Positions 23,286 to 32,837 are shown, counted from the stretch's first letter. The stretch: DNA of 33,329 bases from Desulfobulbaceae bacterium (GCA_015484845.1 WFUT01000025.1:1-33329), one strand, 5' to 3'. Notes: generated by a model from the letters alone, not told the origin. Numbers and translations: made by a program.

Positions 23286-23966
23286 TTACTTCTGCCGGAT
23301 GTGGGAGAGGATCAGGTCCACGACCTGGTCCAGGTCGAGGTTGGTGGTATCGATGTGGATGGCGTCAGGGGCGGCCCGCAGGGGGGCGATGGTCCGCTGG
23401 CGGTCGTCGCGGTCGCGCTGGATGATCTGGGCCAGGATCTCCTCTTTATCCACCTCCTGGCCGCGCTGCCTGAGCTGCTCGGCCCGGCGGCGGGCCCGCT
23501 CCCCGGGCGCGGCGTCGAGAAAGAACTTCCAGGCCGCCCGCGGGAAGACCACGGTGCCGGTATCCCGGCCCTCGGCAACGATCCTGCCGGCGGCCCCCAT
23601 CTCCTGCTGCATGCGGGTCAGTCGTTGCCGCACCACGCCCAGGGCCGAGACCCTGGAGGCGGCCATGGCCATCTCCGGGGTGCGGATCTCGCGGCTCACG
23701 TCCCGGCCATCCACCAGGACCCGGACATCGTCTCCTTCCCTTTCCGGGGGCAGCAGCCGGATATCGAGATCATTGAGAAGGCGCGCCACACCCTGCTCGT
23801 CATCGGGAGAGACGCCCTCCTGCAGGCACTTCCAGGCCACGGCCCGGTACATGGCGCCGGTGTCCAGGTAGGTATAGCCCAGGCGGGCGGCCACGGCCCT
23901 GGAGACCGTGGACTTGCCCACCCCGGACGGGCCGTCGATGGTGACGATCTGCTGTGGTGAGGCCAT
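23286..23966 (-). CDS. cmk: Cytidylate kinase
   Basis: The 226-residue enzyme phosphorylates CMP and dCMP with ATP. The P-loop GPSGVGKST lies at residues 12-20, with LDTGAMYRAVAW, VDGRDVSREIRTP, the EGRDTGTVVFP segment and the RRRAEQLRQRGQEVD lid region. The start is placed at 23966 (MASPQQIVTIDG) with GAGG upstream; this lies 5 bp after the hisC stop, so the two are one operon. It is convergent with the nuo operon. Confidence 0.95.
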   Translation of the reverse strand: MASPQQIVTIDGPSGVGKSTVSRAVAARLGYTYLDTGAMYRAVAWKCLQEGVSPDDEQGVARLLNDLDIRLLPPEREGDDVRVLVDGRDVSREIRTPEMAMAASRVSALGVVRQRLTRMQQEMGAAGRIVAEGRDTGTVVFPRAAWKFFLDAAPGERARRRAEQLRQRGQEVDKEEILAQIIQRDRDDRQRTIAPLRAAPDAIHIDTTNLDLDQVVDLILSHIRQK

Positions 23967-23971
23967 GATCC

Positions 23972-25090
23972 TCAGTCCTCGCGGTAGCCGAGTTCTGCCA
24001 GGCAGTCGGCCAGGGCACCGACAAAACGGCTGTTTTCCTCCTCCGTGCCCACGGTGATGCGGATGAACTCCGGGTAACCGTAGGCCTTCATGGAGCGGAC
24101 AATGACCCCCTTGTGCAGCATGGCCTCGTACAGCCTGGTGGCATCGCCGCGCACGTCGATGAGAAAGAAGTTGGTGTGCGAGGGATAGGCAACACAGCCC
24201 AGCCGCTCCACCTCGGCGCTGAGCCACTGCCGCCCCTGGCGGGTCTTCTCCAGGGTGTGCCGGTAGTGCGCCAGGTCACGGACAGCAGCCAGGGCCCCCA
24301 CCTGGCCGGGCAGGTTGATGTTGAAGGGCTGCCGGACCCGGTGCAGGAGATCGGCGATCTGCCGGTGCATGAGGCCAAATCCCACCCGCAGGCCGGCCAG
24401 GCCAAAGGCCTTGGAAAAGGTGCGCAGGGCGACCACGGCCGGGATGCCGTCCGGCCTGCGGATACAGGCCTTGACATCGATCCGCTCGTTCGGGTCCACG
24501 AAATCGACATAGGCCTCGTCGAGCACCACGATCACGCTCTCGGGCAGGGCGGCGAGAAAATCGTCGAAATCCTGCCTGGCGATCAGGGTACCGCAGGGAT
24601 TGTTGGGATTGTCGAGGAAGATCAACCGGGTCCTGTCGGTTACCGCGTCCCGGATGGCGGCCAGGTCGTGGTACATCTCCCTGAGGGGGATGACCACGTT
24701 TCTGCCGCCGCGCACCTGGACAAACTTCTGGTACATGAGAAAGGAGGGGTGGCTGGTGATCACCTCGTCACCTGCCCGGACAAAGGCCTTGACCAGGAAC
24801 TCGATCACCTCGTTGGAGCCGTTGCCGAGAACGATCTCGGCCATGTCCATGTCCAGCCACTCGGCCAGGGCCTCGGTCAGGTAGTGGCTGGAGCCGTCCG
24901 GGTAGCGGTGCAGGCCGGTGAGGACCCCGGCTATGGCCTCCACCGCGGCCGGGGACGGCCCCCAGGCGTTCTCGTTGGAGGCCAGCTTGATGGAATCGGT
25001 GATGCCATACTCCCGTTCCAGCTCCTCCAGCGGCTTGCCGGGCGGATAGGGGACAATGGCGGCGATGTTTTCCGGGATGCGCAGTTTCAT
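23972..25090 (-). CDS. hisC: Histidinol-phosphate aminotransferase
   Basis: The 372-residue PLP enzyme of histidine synthesis has the family signatures LASNENAWGPSP, FLDNPNNPCGT, VVLDEAYVDF and the PLP lysine Lys227 in TFSKAFGLAGLRVGF. I chose the ATG at 25090 (MKLRIPENIAAIVPYPPGKP), the normal HisC N-terminus; a longer reading adds 18 residues that look like gatA spacer. HisC-like enzymes can also use phenylalanine or tyrosine precursors, so a broader role is possible. It lies between gatA and cmk with short gaps, a common order in this phylum. Confidence 0.92.
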   Translation of the reverse strand: MKLRIPENIAAIVPYPPGKPLEELEREYGITDSIKLASNENAWGPSPAAVEAIAGVLTGLHRYPDGSSHYLTEALAEWLDMDMAEIVLGNGSNEVIEFLVKAFVRAGDEVITSHPSFLMYQKFVQVRGGRNVVIPLREMYHDLAAIRDAVTDRTRLIFLDNPNNPCGTLIARQDFDDFLAALPESVIVVLDEAYVDFVDPNERIDVKACIRRPDGIPAVVALRTFSKAFGLAGLRVGFGLMHRQIADLLHRVRQPFNINLPGQVGALAAVRDLAHYRHTLEKTRQGRQWLSAEVERLGCVAYPSHTNFFLIDVRGDATRLYEAMLHKGVIVRSMKAYGYPEFIRITVGTEEENSRFVGALADCLAELGYRED

Positions 25091-25115
25091 GGTCTCGGGG
25101 TGGCTGAGGGCAGGA

Positions 25116-26576
25116 TCAGGCCAGCTCCGGCTTTGTGCCGACAACTCCGGCCCGCTGCTCCAGGTTGTGGGCCGCGCGCAGCAGCACCTCTTCGTTGAAA
25201 TGGGCCGCCTGCATCTGCATGCCGATGGGCAGGCCGTCGGAGCTGAAGCCGCAGGGCACCGAGATGGCCGGAATGCCGGCCAGGTTGGCCGAGATGGTCA
25301 GGATGTCCGAAAGATACATGGCCAGCGGGTCATCGCTCTTCTCTCCGATCTTCCAGGCCGGGGTCGGGCAGACCGGCGAGACCAGCAGGTCACAGCGTGC
25401 AAAGGCCTGCCTGAAGTCGTCCGTGATCAGGGTGCGGACCTGGGAGGCCTTCTTGTAATAGGCGTCATAGTACCCGGCCGACAGGGCATAGGTGCCGATC
25501 AGGATCCGCCGTTTCACCTCGTCGCCGAATCCCCGCGAGCGGCTGGCGCGGTACATGTCGATGAGGGTCCGGGCGTCCTGGTCGCGGAAGCCGTAGCGGA
25601 CACCGTCGTAACGGGCCAGGTTGGAGCTGGCCTCGGCCGGGGCGATGAGATAGTAGACCGCGACACAGTACCGGGTATGGGGCAGGGAGACCTCGACGAT
25701 CTCGGCGCCTGCCTCGCGCAGCATGTCGATGCCCCGGCGCACGGACCTCTCCACCTCGGGATCCAGCCCGTCGCCGAAGTACTCGGCCGGGATCCCGATC
25801 CTGATCCCCTCCATGCCGTCCACCAGGGCCCTGGTGTAATCGGGCACCTCCCGGTTGATGGAGGTGGAATCGCGGTGATCATAGCCGGCGATGACGTTCA
25901 TCATCAGGGCGCAGTCGGCAACGTCCCGGGTCATGGGGCCCACCTGGTCCAGGGAGGAGGCAAAGGCCACCAGGCCGTAGCGGGAGACGCGGCCATAGGT
26001 GGGCTTCATGCCCACGATACCGCACAGGGAGGCGGGCTGGCGGATGGAGCCGCCGGTGTCGGAGCCCAGCGAGGCAAAACACTCGTCCGCGGCCACGGCC
26101 GCTGCCGAGCCGCCGCTGGAACCGCCGGTGACATAGCCCTCCTTCCAGGGATTGACCGGCACCTGGAAGGCGCAGTTTTCACTGGTGGAACCCATGGCGA
26201 ACTCGTCCATGGCCACCTTGCCCAGGATGACGGCGCCTGCCTGGTTGAGCCTTTCGATCACCGTGGCGTCGTAGGGCGGGGTGAAGTTCTCCAGCATCCT
26301 GGATCCGCAGGTGGTGGGCATGGTCCGGGTGCAGAGCACGTCCTTAACCGAGAGCGGAATACCGAGCAGGTCCCCTGCCCTGCCCTGTTCGCGCAGCCGG
26401 TCGGCCTCCTCGGCCCGGGCCAGGGCCCCTTCCCGGTCCAGGTGCAGGTAGGCCCGGATCCTGTCTTCCACCTGGTTGATGCGGAACAGCACCGCCTCGG
26501 TCAACTGGAGGGAGGTGATCTCGCCCCGGGCCAGTTTTTCCCGTGCCTGGGTCAGGGTCAGACTGTATATCTCCAT
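25116..26576 (-). CDS. gatA: Aspartyl/glutamyl-tRNA amidotransferase subunit A
   Basis: The 486-residue amidase releases ammonia from glutamine for amidation of Glu-tRNA(Gln) and Asp-tRNA(Asn). The Ser-cisSer-Lys triad is visible as Lys78 (LSVKDV), Ser153 ([12 protein letters not shown]) and Ser177 ([11 protein letters not shown]). The start at 26576 ([15 protein letters not shown]) follows GAGGATC. It lies 10 bp after gatC. gatB is not in the window, so the complex is split. Confidence 0.96.
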   Translation of the reverse strand: MEIYSLTLTQAREKLARGEITSLQLTEAVLFRINQVEDRIRAYLHLDREGALARAEEADRLREQGRAGDLLGIPLSVKDVLCTRTMPTTCGSRMLENFTPPYDATVIERLNQAGAVILGKVAMDEFAMGSTSENCAFQVPVNPWKEGYVTGGSSGGSAAAVAADECFASLGSDTGGSIRQPASLCGIVGMKPTYGRVSRYGLVAFASSLDQVGPMTRDVADCALMMNVIAGYDHRDSTSINREVPDYTRALVDGMEGIRIGIPAEYFGDGLDPEVERSVRRGIDMLREAGAEIVEVSLPHTRYCVAVYYLIAPAEASSNLARYDGVRYGFRDQDARTLIDMYRASRSRGFGDEVKRRILIGTYALSAGYYDAYYKKASQVRTLITDDFRQAFARCDLLVSPVCPTPAWKIGEKSDDPLAMYLSDILTISANLAGIPAISVPCGFSSDGLPIGMQMQAAHFNEEVLLRAAHNLEQRAGVVGTKPELA

Positions 26577-26586
26577 TGCATGATCC

Positions 26587-26874
26587 TCAACTGATGATCT
26601 TCGGGACCACGAAGGCCTCGCCGTTGTCCGCCGGCGCATTGGCCAGGGCCTTTTCCCGGGCCAGGGACGGACGGACCTCGTCCTCGCGAAAGGCGTTGGT
26701 CACCCGCTGGCTGTGCGTCGTCTCCCCGACGCCGGTGGTGTCGACCTCGTCCAGCTTGGCCACGTAGTTGAGGATGGTGTCGAGCTGACCGGTCATCCGC
26801 TCTGCCTCCTCCGGTGTCAGGTCGAGACGGGCCAGCCGGGCCACGTGTTCCACTTCTTCCCGTGTTATCTTCAT
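26587..26874 (-). CDS. gatC: Aspartyl/glutamyl-tRNA amidotransferase subunit C
   Basis: The 95-residue subunit has the typical GatC sequence: [36 protein letters not shown] and a C-terminal VVPKIIS. GatC wraps around GatA and stabilises its contact with GatB. It is the first gene of the gatC-gatA-hisC-cmk operon. The 227 bp upstream of it contain only small inverted repeats (CCCTGTCG/CGACAGGG, 26957-26997; GCCGCC-ATT-GGCGGC, 27054-27068). Confidence 0.95.
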   Translation of the reverse strand: MKITREEVEHVARLARLDLTPEEAERMTGQLDTILNYVAKLDEVDTTGVGETTHSQRVTNAFREDEVRPSLAREKALANAPADNGEAFVVPKIIS

Positions 26875-27101
26875 TTCCTGCTACCTCTTGTCGCTTTTCC
26901 CCTTCCCTCCAGCCGCAACCGGCCGGGCACAGGGCGGCCCGCCTGGCCGGGATATCCCTGTCGCCGCCGGGGCCTCGAGCTGTCGAAGCCGACAGGGCAG
27001 GCCCGCGGGACCGGTGGACCGTGAGAAGGAAACAGAAACAGGGACCAGGCATTGCCGCCATTGGCGGCGAACCACAGGTCCGCTGCCTGCTGATCGATAA
27101 T

Positions 27102-28160
27102 CTAGGCTGGTTTATACAGTGAACTGGCAGAAAGAACAACCCCGGCGAACACCTCCACCAGTTCCGGGTCGAACTGGCTGCCGGAGCAGCGGCGGAGTTC
27201 GCCCACCGCCTCTGCCGTGGAAAGGTTGCGCCGGTAATTGCGGCGGGAGGTCATGGCGTCGAAACTGTCAGCCACGGTGATGATGCGGGTGAGGGTGTCG
27301 AGATCAGAGCCACCGATACCGTCGGGATAGCCGGTTCCATCCAGTTTCTCGTGGTGGTGCCGGATGATGCTCCGTTCCCGTTCCAGGAAGGTGAGCGGTT
27401 CGATGATCGAGGCGCCCACCTCGGGATGCTTCTTGATCAGCTCCCACTCCTCGGCAGTGAGCTTGCCCGGTTTCTGGATACAGGAGAGATCAATGACCAG
27501 CTTGCCGATGTCATGGAACTGGGAGGCCCGCCTGAGCACCACCTGCTCCTCTTCGGGGAGATCGATGGCCTCGCCGAGCAGCATGGAGTACTCGGTGACC
27601 CGGCGGGTATGGCCGGCGGTGTACTCGTCCTTTTCTTCCATGGCGGTCTGCAGGCTGGACATGATCTGGACCGTGGCCTTTTCCAGGTAATCGCTGTAGC
27701 GTTCCAGGAGCAGGTTCTTTTCCGCCAGTTCCCTGGTCTTGTCCAGGACCTCCTCCTCCAGGTTGGCCTTGTAGAGCCGCTCCTGGCGGATAAAGGTCCG
27801 TTTTTCGATGGCCCGCTCAACCTTGACCCGGAAGAGATCGATATCCTCGATGGGCTTGGTCATGAAGTCATAGGCCCCGAGATTGATGGCCTTGACCGCG
27901 TAGTCCATGGAACCGGCGCCGGTGAGAAAAAGGACCGGGATATCCAGGGCAGTGTTGTTCAGGTGCGCCAGGGTCTCGAAGCCGTCCATGTCGGGCATGT
28001 TGATATCCAGGACAATGACATCGAAATCATCGTTGACCCGCTCGATGACCTCCCGTCCGGACTCCACCGCCACGACATCGTAGTTGAACATGGTAAGGAT
28101 CTTCTGCACCGCGGTGCGCACCAGATCATCATCATCGGCTATGAGGATTTTTGAACCCAT
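27102..28160 (-). CDS. Response regulator with HD-GYP domain (probable c-di-GMP phosphodiesterase)
   Basis: The 352-residue protein has an N-terminal receiver domain: acidic pocket ADDDD, phospho-acceptor Asp52 (VLDINMPDMDG), Thr80 and Lys102. A coiled coil follows at about residues 125-165. The C-terminal HD-GYP domain has His184, His216-Asp217, Lys220, HHHE (268-271) and GTGYPDG, so all metal and signature residues are present and hydrolysis of c-di-GMP is likely. The ATG at 28160 is used here; a TTG three codons upstream is possible and neither has a clear ribosome site. No partner histidine kinase is adjacent. It is a single-gene unit. Confidence 0.92.
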   Translation of the reverse strand: MGSKILIADDDDLVRTAVQKILTMFNYDVVAVESGREVIERVNDDFDVIVLDINMPDMDGFETLAHLNNTALDIPVLFLTGAGSMDYAVKAINLGAYDFMTKPIEDIDLFRVKVERAIEKRTFIRQERLYKANLEEEVLDKTRELAEKNLLLERYSDYLEKATVQIMSSLQTAMEEKDEYTAGHTRRVTEYSMLLGEAIDLPEEEQVVLRRASQFHDIGKLVIDLSCIQKPGKLTAEEWELIKKHPEVGASIIEPLTFLERERSIIRHHHEKLDGTGYPDGIGGSDLDTLTRIITVADSFDAMTSRRNYRRNLSTAEAVGELRRCSGSQFDPELVEVFAGVVLSASSLYKPA

Positions 28161-28304
28161 CTCTTGCAACTTGGTGAGAAAACTGAATAATCCGGTATCA
28201 CCAATACCCGTCGATCCGGCGGGGTTACGCCAGTGATCCGGATGGCCGGTGGCCGACTCTACCTACAGTCTCTCACACAACCCGGAAATATTGCAAAATA
28301 AAAA

Positions 28305-29378
28305 TCAGATATCCCAGTAATTTTTCACCACGCCCACGGCCTGGTCGAGCGAGGCGAGTTGAAGAGATGATCTATTCGATTCTCCGAGTTTTTTCTCATA
28401 TTTTCCGTCCAGGTATTGCGGATAGCTTTCGCTGAGCCGTTCGCCGCAGAGCTCGGTCAGGACGGCCAGGGCACCCTCCTTCATTCCCTGCAGGTTATAG
28501 CCCCCCTCCAGGGTGACAAGCAGCCGTCCGTCGCAGACCTCGGCGGCCAGGTCCACCAGGACCCTTGTCATGTAGGCGAACCCGGCCGGCGTCACCTTCA
28601 TCGCTCCCAGCGGGTCGCCGTCGTAGATATCAAAGCCGCAGGAGACAAGGACCAGCTCCGGCCTGTACTCCCTGGCCATGGGCAGGATCAGCTCGTTGAA
28701 GATGCAGGCGTACTCCATATCTCCCTGCCCGCCGGTCAGCGGTACATTGACCGTGTAGCCCTCGCCCGGCCCGGCCCCGGTCTCCAGGACCGCCCCGGTG
28801 CCGGGATAGTAGGGATACTGGTGGGTGGAACAGTAGAGAACCGAGTCGAAATTATAAAAACTGTGCTGGGTACCATTGCCGTGGTGGAGATCCCAGTCCA
28901 TGATCATGACCCGTTTGTAGCCCAGTTCCTTCACTGCCCACCATGCGGCGATGGCCACGTTGTTGAACAGGCAGAAGCCCATGGAGCGGTCGCGCTCGGC
29001 ATGGTGACCCGGCGGCCGCACCAGGCAGAAGGCGTTGTCGATCTCCCCCTGGTCCAGCCGGTTGACCGCATCGACCAGGGCGCCCGCCGCCAGGCAGGCC
29101 GCGGCATAGGATTCCTCCGAGGTCGCGGTGTCGGCGTCAAGGAAATCATGGGCATGGCCGGCTGTTGCCGCCACCTTCTCGATGAGGGCCCGGGAGTGGT
29201 TGAGGGCGATGATCTCGGTTGAGGCCGGTTCAAAGCCGGGATAGAGGAAGCGGGAACCCGTGTCCTCCCGGTCCAGTTCCCGGTAGATAACCTGCAGCCG
29301 TTCCGGCGATTCCGGATGGTCGTAGCCGGGCCGGTGTTCAAGAAAGAGCTGGTTTCTGTACACTGCTGTCCTGCGCAT
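28305..29378 (-). CDS. Histone-deacetylase-family amidohydrolase
   Basis: The 357-residue protein belongs to the HDAC/AcuC/acetylpolyamine amidohydrolase superfamily. Visible are the catalytic His pair in RPPGHHAERD, the zinc ligands in DWDLHHGNGTQ and the second Asp in GFDIYDGDPLG, then TLEGGYN near the C-terminus. Such enzymes remove acetyl groups from polyamines, proteins or small molecules in the cytoplasm; the substrate here is unknown. The C-terminal 50 residues beyond the core (from about residue 305) are less conserved in character. It follows the folate enzyme gene by 6 bp on the same strand, so the two are co-transcribed. Confidence 0.9.
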   Translation of the reverse strand: MRRTAVYRNQLFLEHRPGYDHPESPERLQVIYRELDREDTGSRFLYPGFEPASTEIIALNHSRALIEKVAATAGHAHDFLDADTATSEESYAAACLAAGALVDAVNRLDQGEIDNAFCLVRPPGHHAERDRSMGFCLFNNVAIAAWWAVKELGYKRVMIMDWDLHHGNGTQHSFYNFDSVLYCSTHQYPYYPGTGAVLETGAGPGEGYTVNVPLTGGQGDMEYACIFNELILPMAREYRPELVLVSCGFDIYDGDPLGAMKVTPAGFAYMTRVLVDLAAEVCDGRLLVTLEGGYNLQGMKEGALAVLTELCGERLSESYPQYLDGKYEKKLGESNRSSLQLASLDQAVGVVKNYWDI

Positions 29379-29384
29379 GGTCTC

Positions 29385-29966
29385 TTATCTCCTGCACCTG
29401 TAAATGGTTTTTTCCGTTATGACCCGGTCCATCTTCTGGTCATGGGGCTCCAAGGGGACCCGGTCCACTACCTGGAGGTCATAGGCCAGGGCCATGCGGA
29501 GAGCCGCCGGTGTCTGCCGGGAGAGGAAACGGTCATAATAGCCGCCACCATAGCCCAGGCGCCCGCCCCGGCGATCAAAGACCGATCCCGGCACGATGAC
29601 CACATCCACCGTTGCCGGATCGATCCGGTTTTCCCCGGCCCATGAGGGCGGGGGTTCCGGGATGCCGCAGTAGCCGGGCCGGAGCTGGGTATCAGGATCG
29701 GTTATCTTCACCGCCAGCAGGGAGGAGGTCTCCACCACGGTCAGGGGAACAGAGACCGTCTTGCCGGCCGCCAGGCACTGGTCGATAAAGTCCCGCGTCC
29801 GGACCTCGCTGCGGAAACTGACATAGACGAACAGGTGCGCCGCCGCGCCAATCTCCTCCATGCCGAGCAGCTCCCTGATGATTGCCCTGCTCCTGCTTTC
29901 CTGCTCGGCGGACGACAACCGGTCCCGGCGGGCAAGAATCGTTTTTCTCAATTCACCACGTTCCAT
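29385..29966 (-). CDS. 5-formyltetrahydrofolate cyclo-ligase family protein
   Basis: The 193-residue enzyme converts 5-formyl-THF to 5,10-methenyl-THF with ATP. Family features are the N-terminal LRKTILARRDRLS, IDPATVDVVIVPGSVFDRRG and the glycine-rich RLGYGGGYYDRFL motif that binds nucleotide and folate. Length is normal. The start at 29966 has no strong ribosome site. It is followed after 6 bp by the deacetylase-like gene. Confidence 0.93.
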   Translation of the reverse strand: MERGELRKTILARRDRLSSAEQESRSRAIIRELLGMEEIGAAAHLFVYVSFRSEVRTRDFIDQCLAAGKTVSVPLTVVETSSLLAVKITDPDTQLRPGYCGIPEPPPSWAGENRIDPATVDVVIVPGSVFDRRGGRLGYGGGYYDRFLSRQTPAALRMALAYDLQVVDRVPLEPHDQKMDRVITEKTIYRCRR

Positions 29967-29998
29967 GAACTCGTGTCCCGGCTTCGGATTCCGGTCTC

Positions 29999-30031
29999 AA
30001 AAAAAAGGCGGTACCCGGCAAGGGTACCGCC
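29999..30031 (-). terminator. Intrinsic terminator of the YeeE/YedE gene
   Basis: Read on the minus strand, GGCGGTACCC and GGGTACCGCC form a perfect 10-bp stem (30007-30016 and 30022-30031) around a 5-nt loop, followed by eight T's (30006-29999). It lies 28 bp after the transporter stop codon. Confidence 0.92.
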
Positions 30032-30058
30032 TGTACGCACGTCTCCATTCGCCCTGGA

Positions 30059-31327
30059 TCACATGGGCACGATCAGCTTGTTGCTTTCCTCGTTCCAGGT
30101 AACGATCACGTACCACAGGACCATGAAGGCCAGGATCAGCACCAGGGCGGGACCGTATCCCATCACGTCGGGAAGATAGACATACTTGCCGAGCACGCCG
30201 TCGGCCTCGAAATCCTGGTCCCTGAACCAGGCGACCATGAGCGAGTTGGAAAGACCGAAGAAGAGGACCACCATCCACAGCTTGATCTGTCCCTCGCCGA
30301 CGCGCCAGAGGCTGCCCGATCCACAGCCGCCGGCGAACAGGGCGCCGACACCGAAGAGGAAGCCACCGACAACGCCGCCCCAGCCGAAGGTGCCGCGGAC
30401 ATAGTTCATGGGCGCCAGGACCGGGTCGCCGTCGGCGCGCACGGCAACGCCGTACTTGAGGACAGCCGCGCCCACGGCCAGGATGGCGATGGACAGGGCC
30501 ACGGACTTGGCCAGGGTGCAGTCGCCGGTCATGTGCGGTTCACGGAAACCCTGGATCATACACCAGCGGCCGCGGTGCATGGAATAGCCGAGGCCGGCGG
30601 AGATGAGCAGGATACCGGGGAGGGAGTTGATATAGTCGGCGTAGTCGTCGCCGTTGAAGTTGGCATAGGCATAGGCGCCCCAGATCATGACCGCAAGGGC
30701 GATGAGGCCCAGGATGACCTGGACAACCGGGGGAAACTCGATGGTCTTGGCACCGCCGGAACCCCAGGTTATATACTCCATCTCCTTGTAGAGCAGCCAC
30801 AGTCCGACCACCGCTCCCAACACCAGGCCGATCCACATGGTGAAGCCGTTGGCGGCCAGGTTGCCCAGGGCATTGTACATGCCGCCGATGTTACAGCCGC
30901 CGGCCAGCGCGGCGCCGATGCCCATGAGGATACCGGCGATGATGGCCTTGACATACTCGCGAAATGGCGGAAACCGCAGGGCGAACTGGCCGCCGAGGCA
31001 GGCGGAAAGAAAGGCGCCGCCCACGAATCCCAGGCCGATGACCGAGCCGGAATTGTACCAGATCGACTTGGTCAGGACCTTGGCGCCGTCATCGTTGATG
31101 AAGCCGACAACCTCCTTCATGTCCGAATCCCGGTACCAGCCGGCCGCGTACAGGATCCAGTCACCCCAGTTGCGGATTGCGCCGACAGCACCCCACGGCC
31201 GCCACCAGGCCATGATGAGAATACTGAAGAGGGCAACCACTATTCCTGTAGTCGTGGCATCCCATTCGGTCTGGCAGAAAACCTTGTACAGTCTCTTGAA
31301 CTTGCCTCCAAATCCTTCATCACTCAT
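30059..31327 (-). CDS. YeeE/YedE-family sulfur-compound transporter
   Basis: The 422-residue inner-membrane protein has about ten hydrophobic helices in two related halves. Each half carries the family hallmark: GGCNIGGMYNALGNL near residue 135 and GGCGSGSLWRVGEGQ near residue 345. Conserved Cys also occur in SACLGGQ, RGRWCMIQG and TGDCTLA. In YeeE of other bacteria such cysteines line a thiosulfate path. The start at 31327 follows GGAGGGGGAATGT; a longer reading to 31426 lacks a ribosome site. It is divergent from the tusA operon and has its own terminator. The likely job is import of thiosulfate or another sulfur species and handover to TusA. Confidence 0.92.
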   Translation of the reverse strand: MSDEGFGGKFKRLYKVFCQTEWDATTTGIVVALFSILIMAWWRPWGAVGAIRNWGDWILYAAGWYRDSDMKEVVGFINDDGAKVLTKSIWYNSGSVIGLGFVGGAFLSACLGGQFALRFPPFREYVKAIIAGILMGIGAALAGGCNIGGMYNALGNLAANGFTMWIGLVLGAVVGLWLLYKEMEYITWGSGGAKTIEFPPVVQVILGLIALAVMIWGAYAYANFNGDDYADYINSLPGILLISAGLGYSMHRGRWCMIQGFREPHMTGDCTLAKSVALSIAILAVGAAVLKYGVAVRADGDPVLAPMNYVRGTFGWGGVVGGFLFGVGALFAGGCGSGSLWRVGEGQIKLWMVVLFFGLSNSLMVAWFRDQDFEADGVLGKYVYLPDVMGYGPALVLILAFMVLWYVIVTWNEESNKLIVPM

Positions 31328-31566
31328 ACATTCCCCCTCCGTTGACGTTGCATACTCCTTTTGATCTTCAATGGCCCGTCGGCAGTGATCCTCGGCACTC
31401 CCCGCGGAGCCGTCTTTTCCTGGCAAAGGCCTTTCCGCAGGATCGCGAATGCACGAACCCGGCCGCCGGCAGGAGCCTTCAGCCTGATGATCCGCAGGCA
31501 GCAGGGCAGCCGATCCCTGGCTGGAACATCATATCGCGGTCAAGAACACGCCTCTTTTCACGGTAT

Positions 31567-31595
31567 TCTTTACCGTTGCCCTCTTTTTTTGTCAA
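31567..31595 (-). promoter_or_regulatory. Candidate promoter of the YeeE/YedE gene
   Basis: On the minus strand TTGACA (31595-31590) is followed after 17 bp by TAAAGA (31572-31567). The -35 box is perfect and the -10 box weak. Confidence 0.45.
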
Positions 31596-31703
31596 GGATT
31601 GTTGCGGGCATGGGGGCTGACAGCCGCTGTTTTTAATTTTTTTTACTTGTCAATCCGAGATGTTATACACATGAAAGCCCTTGAATTGTCATTCATTTTA
31701 CCC

Positions 31704-31732
31704 TTGACAGACCAGGTGCTATTCGGTATAGG
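31704..31732 (+). promoter_or_regulatory. Promoter of the tusA operon
   Basis: TTGACA (31704-31709) and TATAGG (31727-31732) are separated by 17 bp, about 110 bp before the tusA ribosome site, within an AT-rich stretch. Confidence 0.6.
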
Positions 31733-31848
31733 AAGTTTTGCATCACTCGAATTTCATGAAGAAACTGGAGAGTGGTGGCGATTCATGAAGACAAGGCTGT
31801 GTTTTCATGAGCATTTCTATTTATCTTTATCAAGGTAGGGAGGATAAC

Positions 31849-32106
31849 ATGAGCGACTACAAACAGGCACCCGAGGGAATCCAGGAAAATGCATATCTCG
31901 ATGCCAAGGGACTGAGCTGCCCCATGCCGCTGCTGCGGACCAAGAAGGAGATGGGCAAGCTGAAGTCCGGCGAGATTCTCAAGGTCGACGGCACTGATCC
32001 GGGATCCCGTAACGATATCCCCGGCTGGTGTGAGCGCGCCGGTCACGAGTACCTCGGTGAAAAAGAAGAGTCCGGTTACATCAGCTTCTACATCAAGAAG
32101 GGCTGA
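31849..32106 (+). CDS. tusA: TusA-family sulfur carrier protein
   Basis: The 85-residue protein has the TusA signature LDAKGLSCPMPLLRTKKEM with the persulfide-carrying Cys24 in a CPxP motif, and a second Cys near residue 62. TusA proteins shuttle sulfane sulfur in the cytoplasm as a Cys persulfide. The start at 31849 follows AGGGAGGATAAC; an upstream in-frame ATG at 31807 has no ribosome site. It is the first gene of a four-gene plus-strand operon and faces the YeeE/YedE gene. Confidence 0.93.
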   Translation: MSDYKQAPEGIQENAYLDAKGLSCPMPLLRTKKEMGKLKSGEILKVDGTDPGSRNDIPGWCERAGHEYLGEKEESGYISFYIKKG

Positions 32107-32191
32107 TTGCCAGCGCTGATCCGCAACCGGACGGCAGGTATCTTTCCTGCCCCACGTTACGTACCACTCTTTTTTCACACTGGAGGATAGA

Positions 32192-32509
32192 ATGGCAAAA
32201 AGTATAGGGATCTTTGTTACATCCCCGCAGAACATGAGACATGTCATGGGGGTCACCAAGGCCGCGGTGGCCAAGGGCGCCAAGGTCAAGGTCTTCTTCA
32301 CCTGGACGGCAACCCATCTCACCAAGTGTGCCAACTTTGTCGATCTCTGCGCTCTGGACAACGTCGATGTCTCCATCTGCGCCGACAGCTACAAGAAGGT
32401 GGGATACGACGTAAAGGACATCCCCAAGGGACTCGACGAGAAGAAGATGGCCACCCAGGCCCAGCATGGCGCCATCATCGAAGACTACGACTGCTACTTG
32501 ACCCTGTAG
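32192..32509 (+). CDS. DsrE-family sulfur-relay protein
   Basis: The 105-residue protein has the DsrE-like alpha/beta fold: IGIFVTSPQNMRHVMGVTKA, VKVFFTWTATHLTKCANFVDL and VDVSICADSYKK. Cys63 stands where DsrE proteins carry the active Cys; Cys46 and Cys53 are additional. It probably accepts sulfane sulfur from TusA. The ribosome site is TGGAGGATAG. It lies 85 bp after tusA and 13 bp before the next gene. Confidence 0.85.
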   Translation: MAKSIGIFVTSPQNMRHVMGVTKAAVAKGAKVKVFFTWTATHLTKCANFVDLCALDNVDVSICADSYKKVGYDVKDIPKGLDEKKMATQAQHGAIIEDYDCYLTL

Positions 32510-32522
32510 GAAGGAGGAAGGA

Positions 32523-32837
32523 ATGTCTCATAAAGTCTGCTTTATGTATCCCAGCGAGAACTACATCCTTGACGGGATCAGATCCGCCCTGGGCCTGTCC
32601 GTGGAAAACATGTACTCATACGGTGTGGTCATGTACAACGAGCTTGGCGAGCTCAGCGACTATGACAAGGAAAACATCGAATGGATGCGGGACATGGAGG
32701 GTGAGGTCTACACCATGAACGAGGCCAATGTCGAGAAGCATGGCCTGCCGAAAATCACTCTTGAGGAACTGGGACAGAAGCTCCGTGAGATGGATATCAT
32801 TATTCCCTACGGCATAATGAGATCGGACAAGACCTGA
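32523..32837 (+). CDS. DsrE/DsrF-like hypothetical protein
   Basis: The 104-residue product looks like a diverged DsrE/F-type subunit: an N-terminal strand HKVCFMYPSENYILDGIRSA, an inner VVMYNELGEL strand and a final DIIIPYGIMRSD strand. The single Cys6 is not at the usual catalytic place, so it may be a structural partner of the preceding DsrE-like protein, as DsrF is to DsrE. It is acidic and soluble. The ribosome site AGGAAGGAAGG overlaps the end of the gene before. Assignment to the fold is by appearance only. Confidence 0.75.
   Translation: MSHKVCFMYPSENYILDGIRSALGLSVENMYSYGVVMYNELGELSDYDKENIEWMRDMEGEVYTMNEANVEKHGLPKITLEELGQKLREMDIIIPYGIMRSDKT

Larger units (their letters stand above)
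31328..31848. other. Divergent regulatory region between the transporter and tusA
   Basis: These 521 bases contain no credible gene. The left part is GC-rich leader of the transporter gene; the right part (about 31550-31800) is AT-rich and holds promoters in both directions. Both transcripts would have untranslated leaders of about 110 (tusA) and 230 (transporter) bases. I recognised no known riboswitch. Confidence 0.6.

Noticed and set aside
28170-28304. Possible c-di-GMP riboswitch in the leader of the HD-GYP gene
   Set aside because: The leader has hairpins such as ATCCGG/CCGGAT, but the conserved GEMM core sequences are not there.
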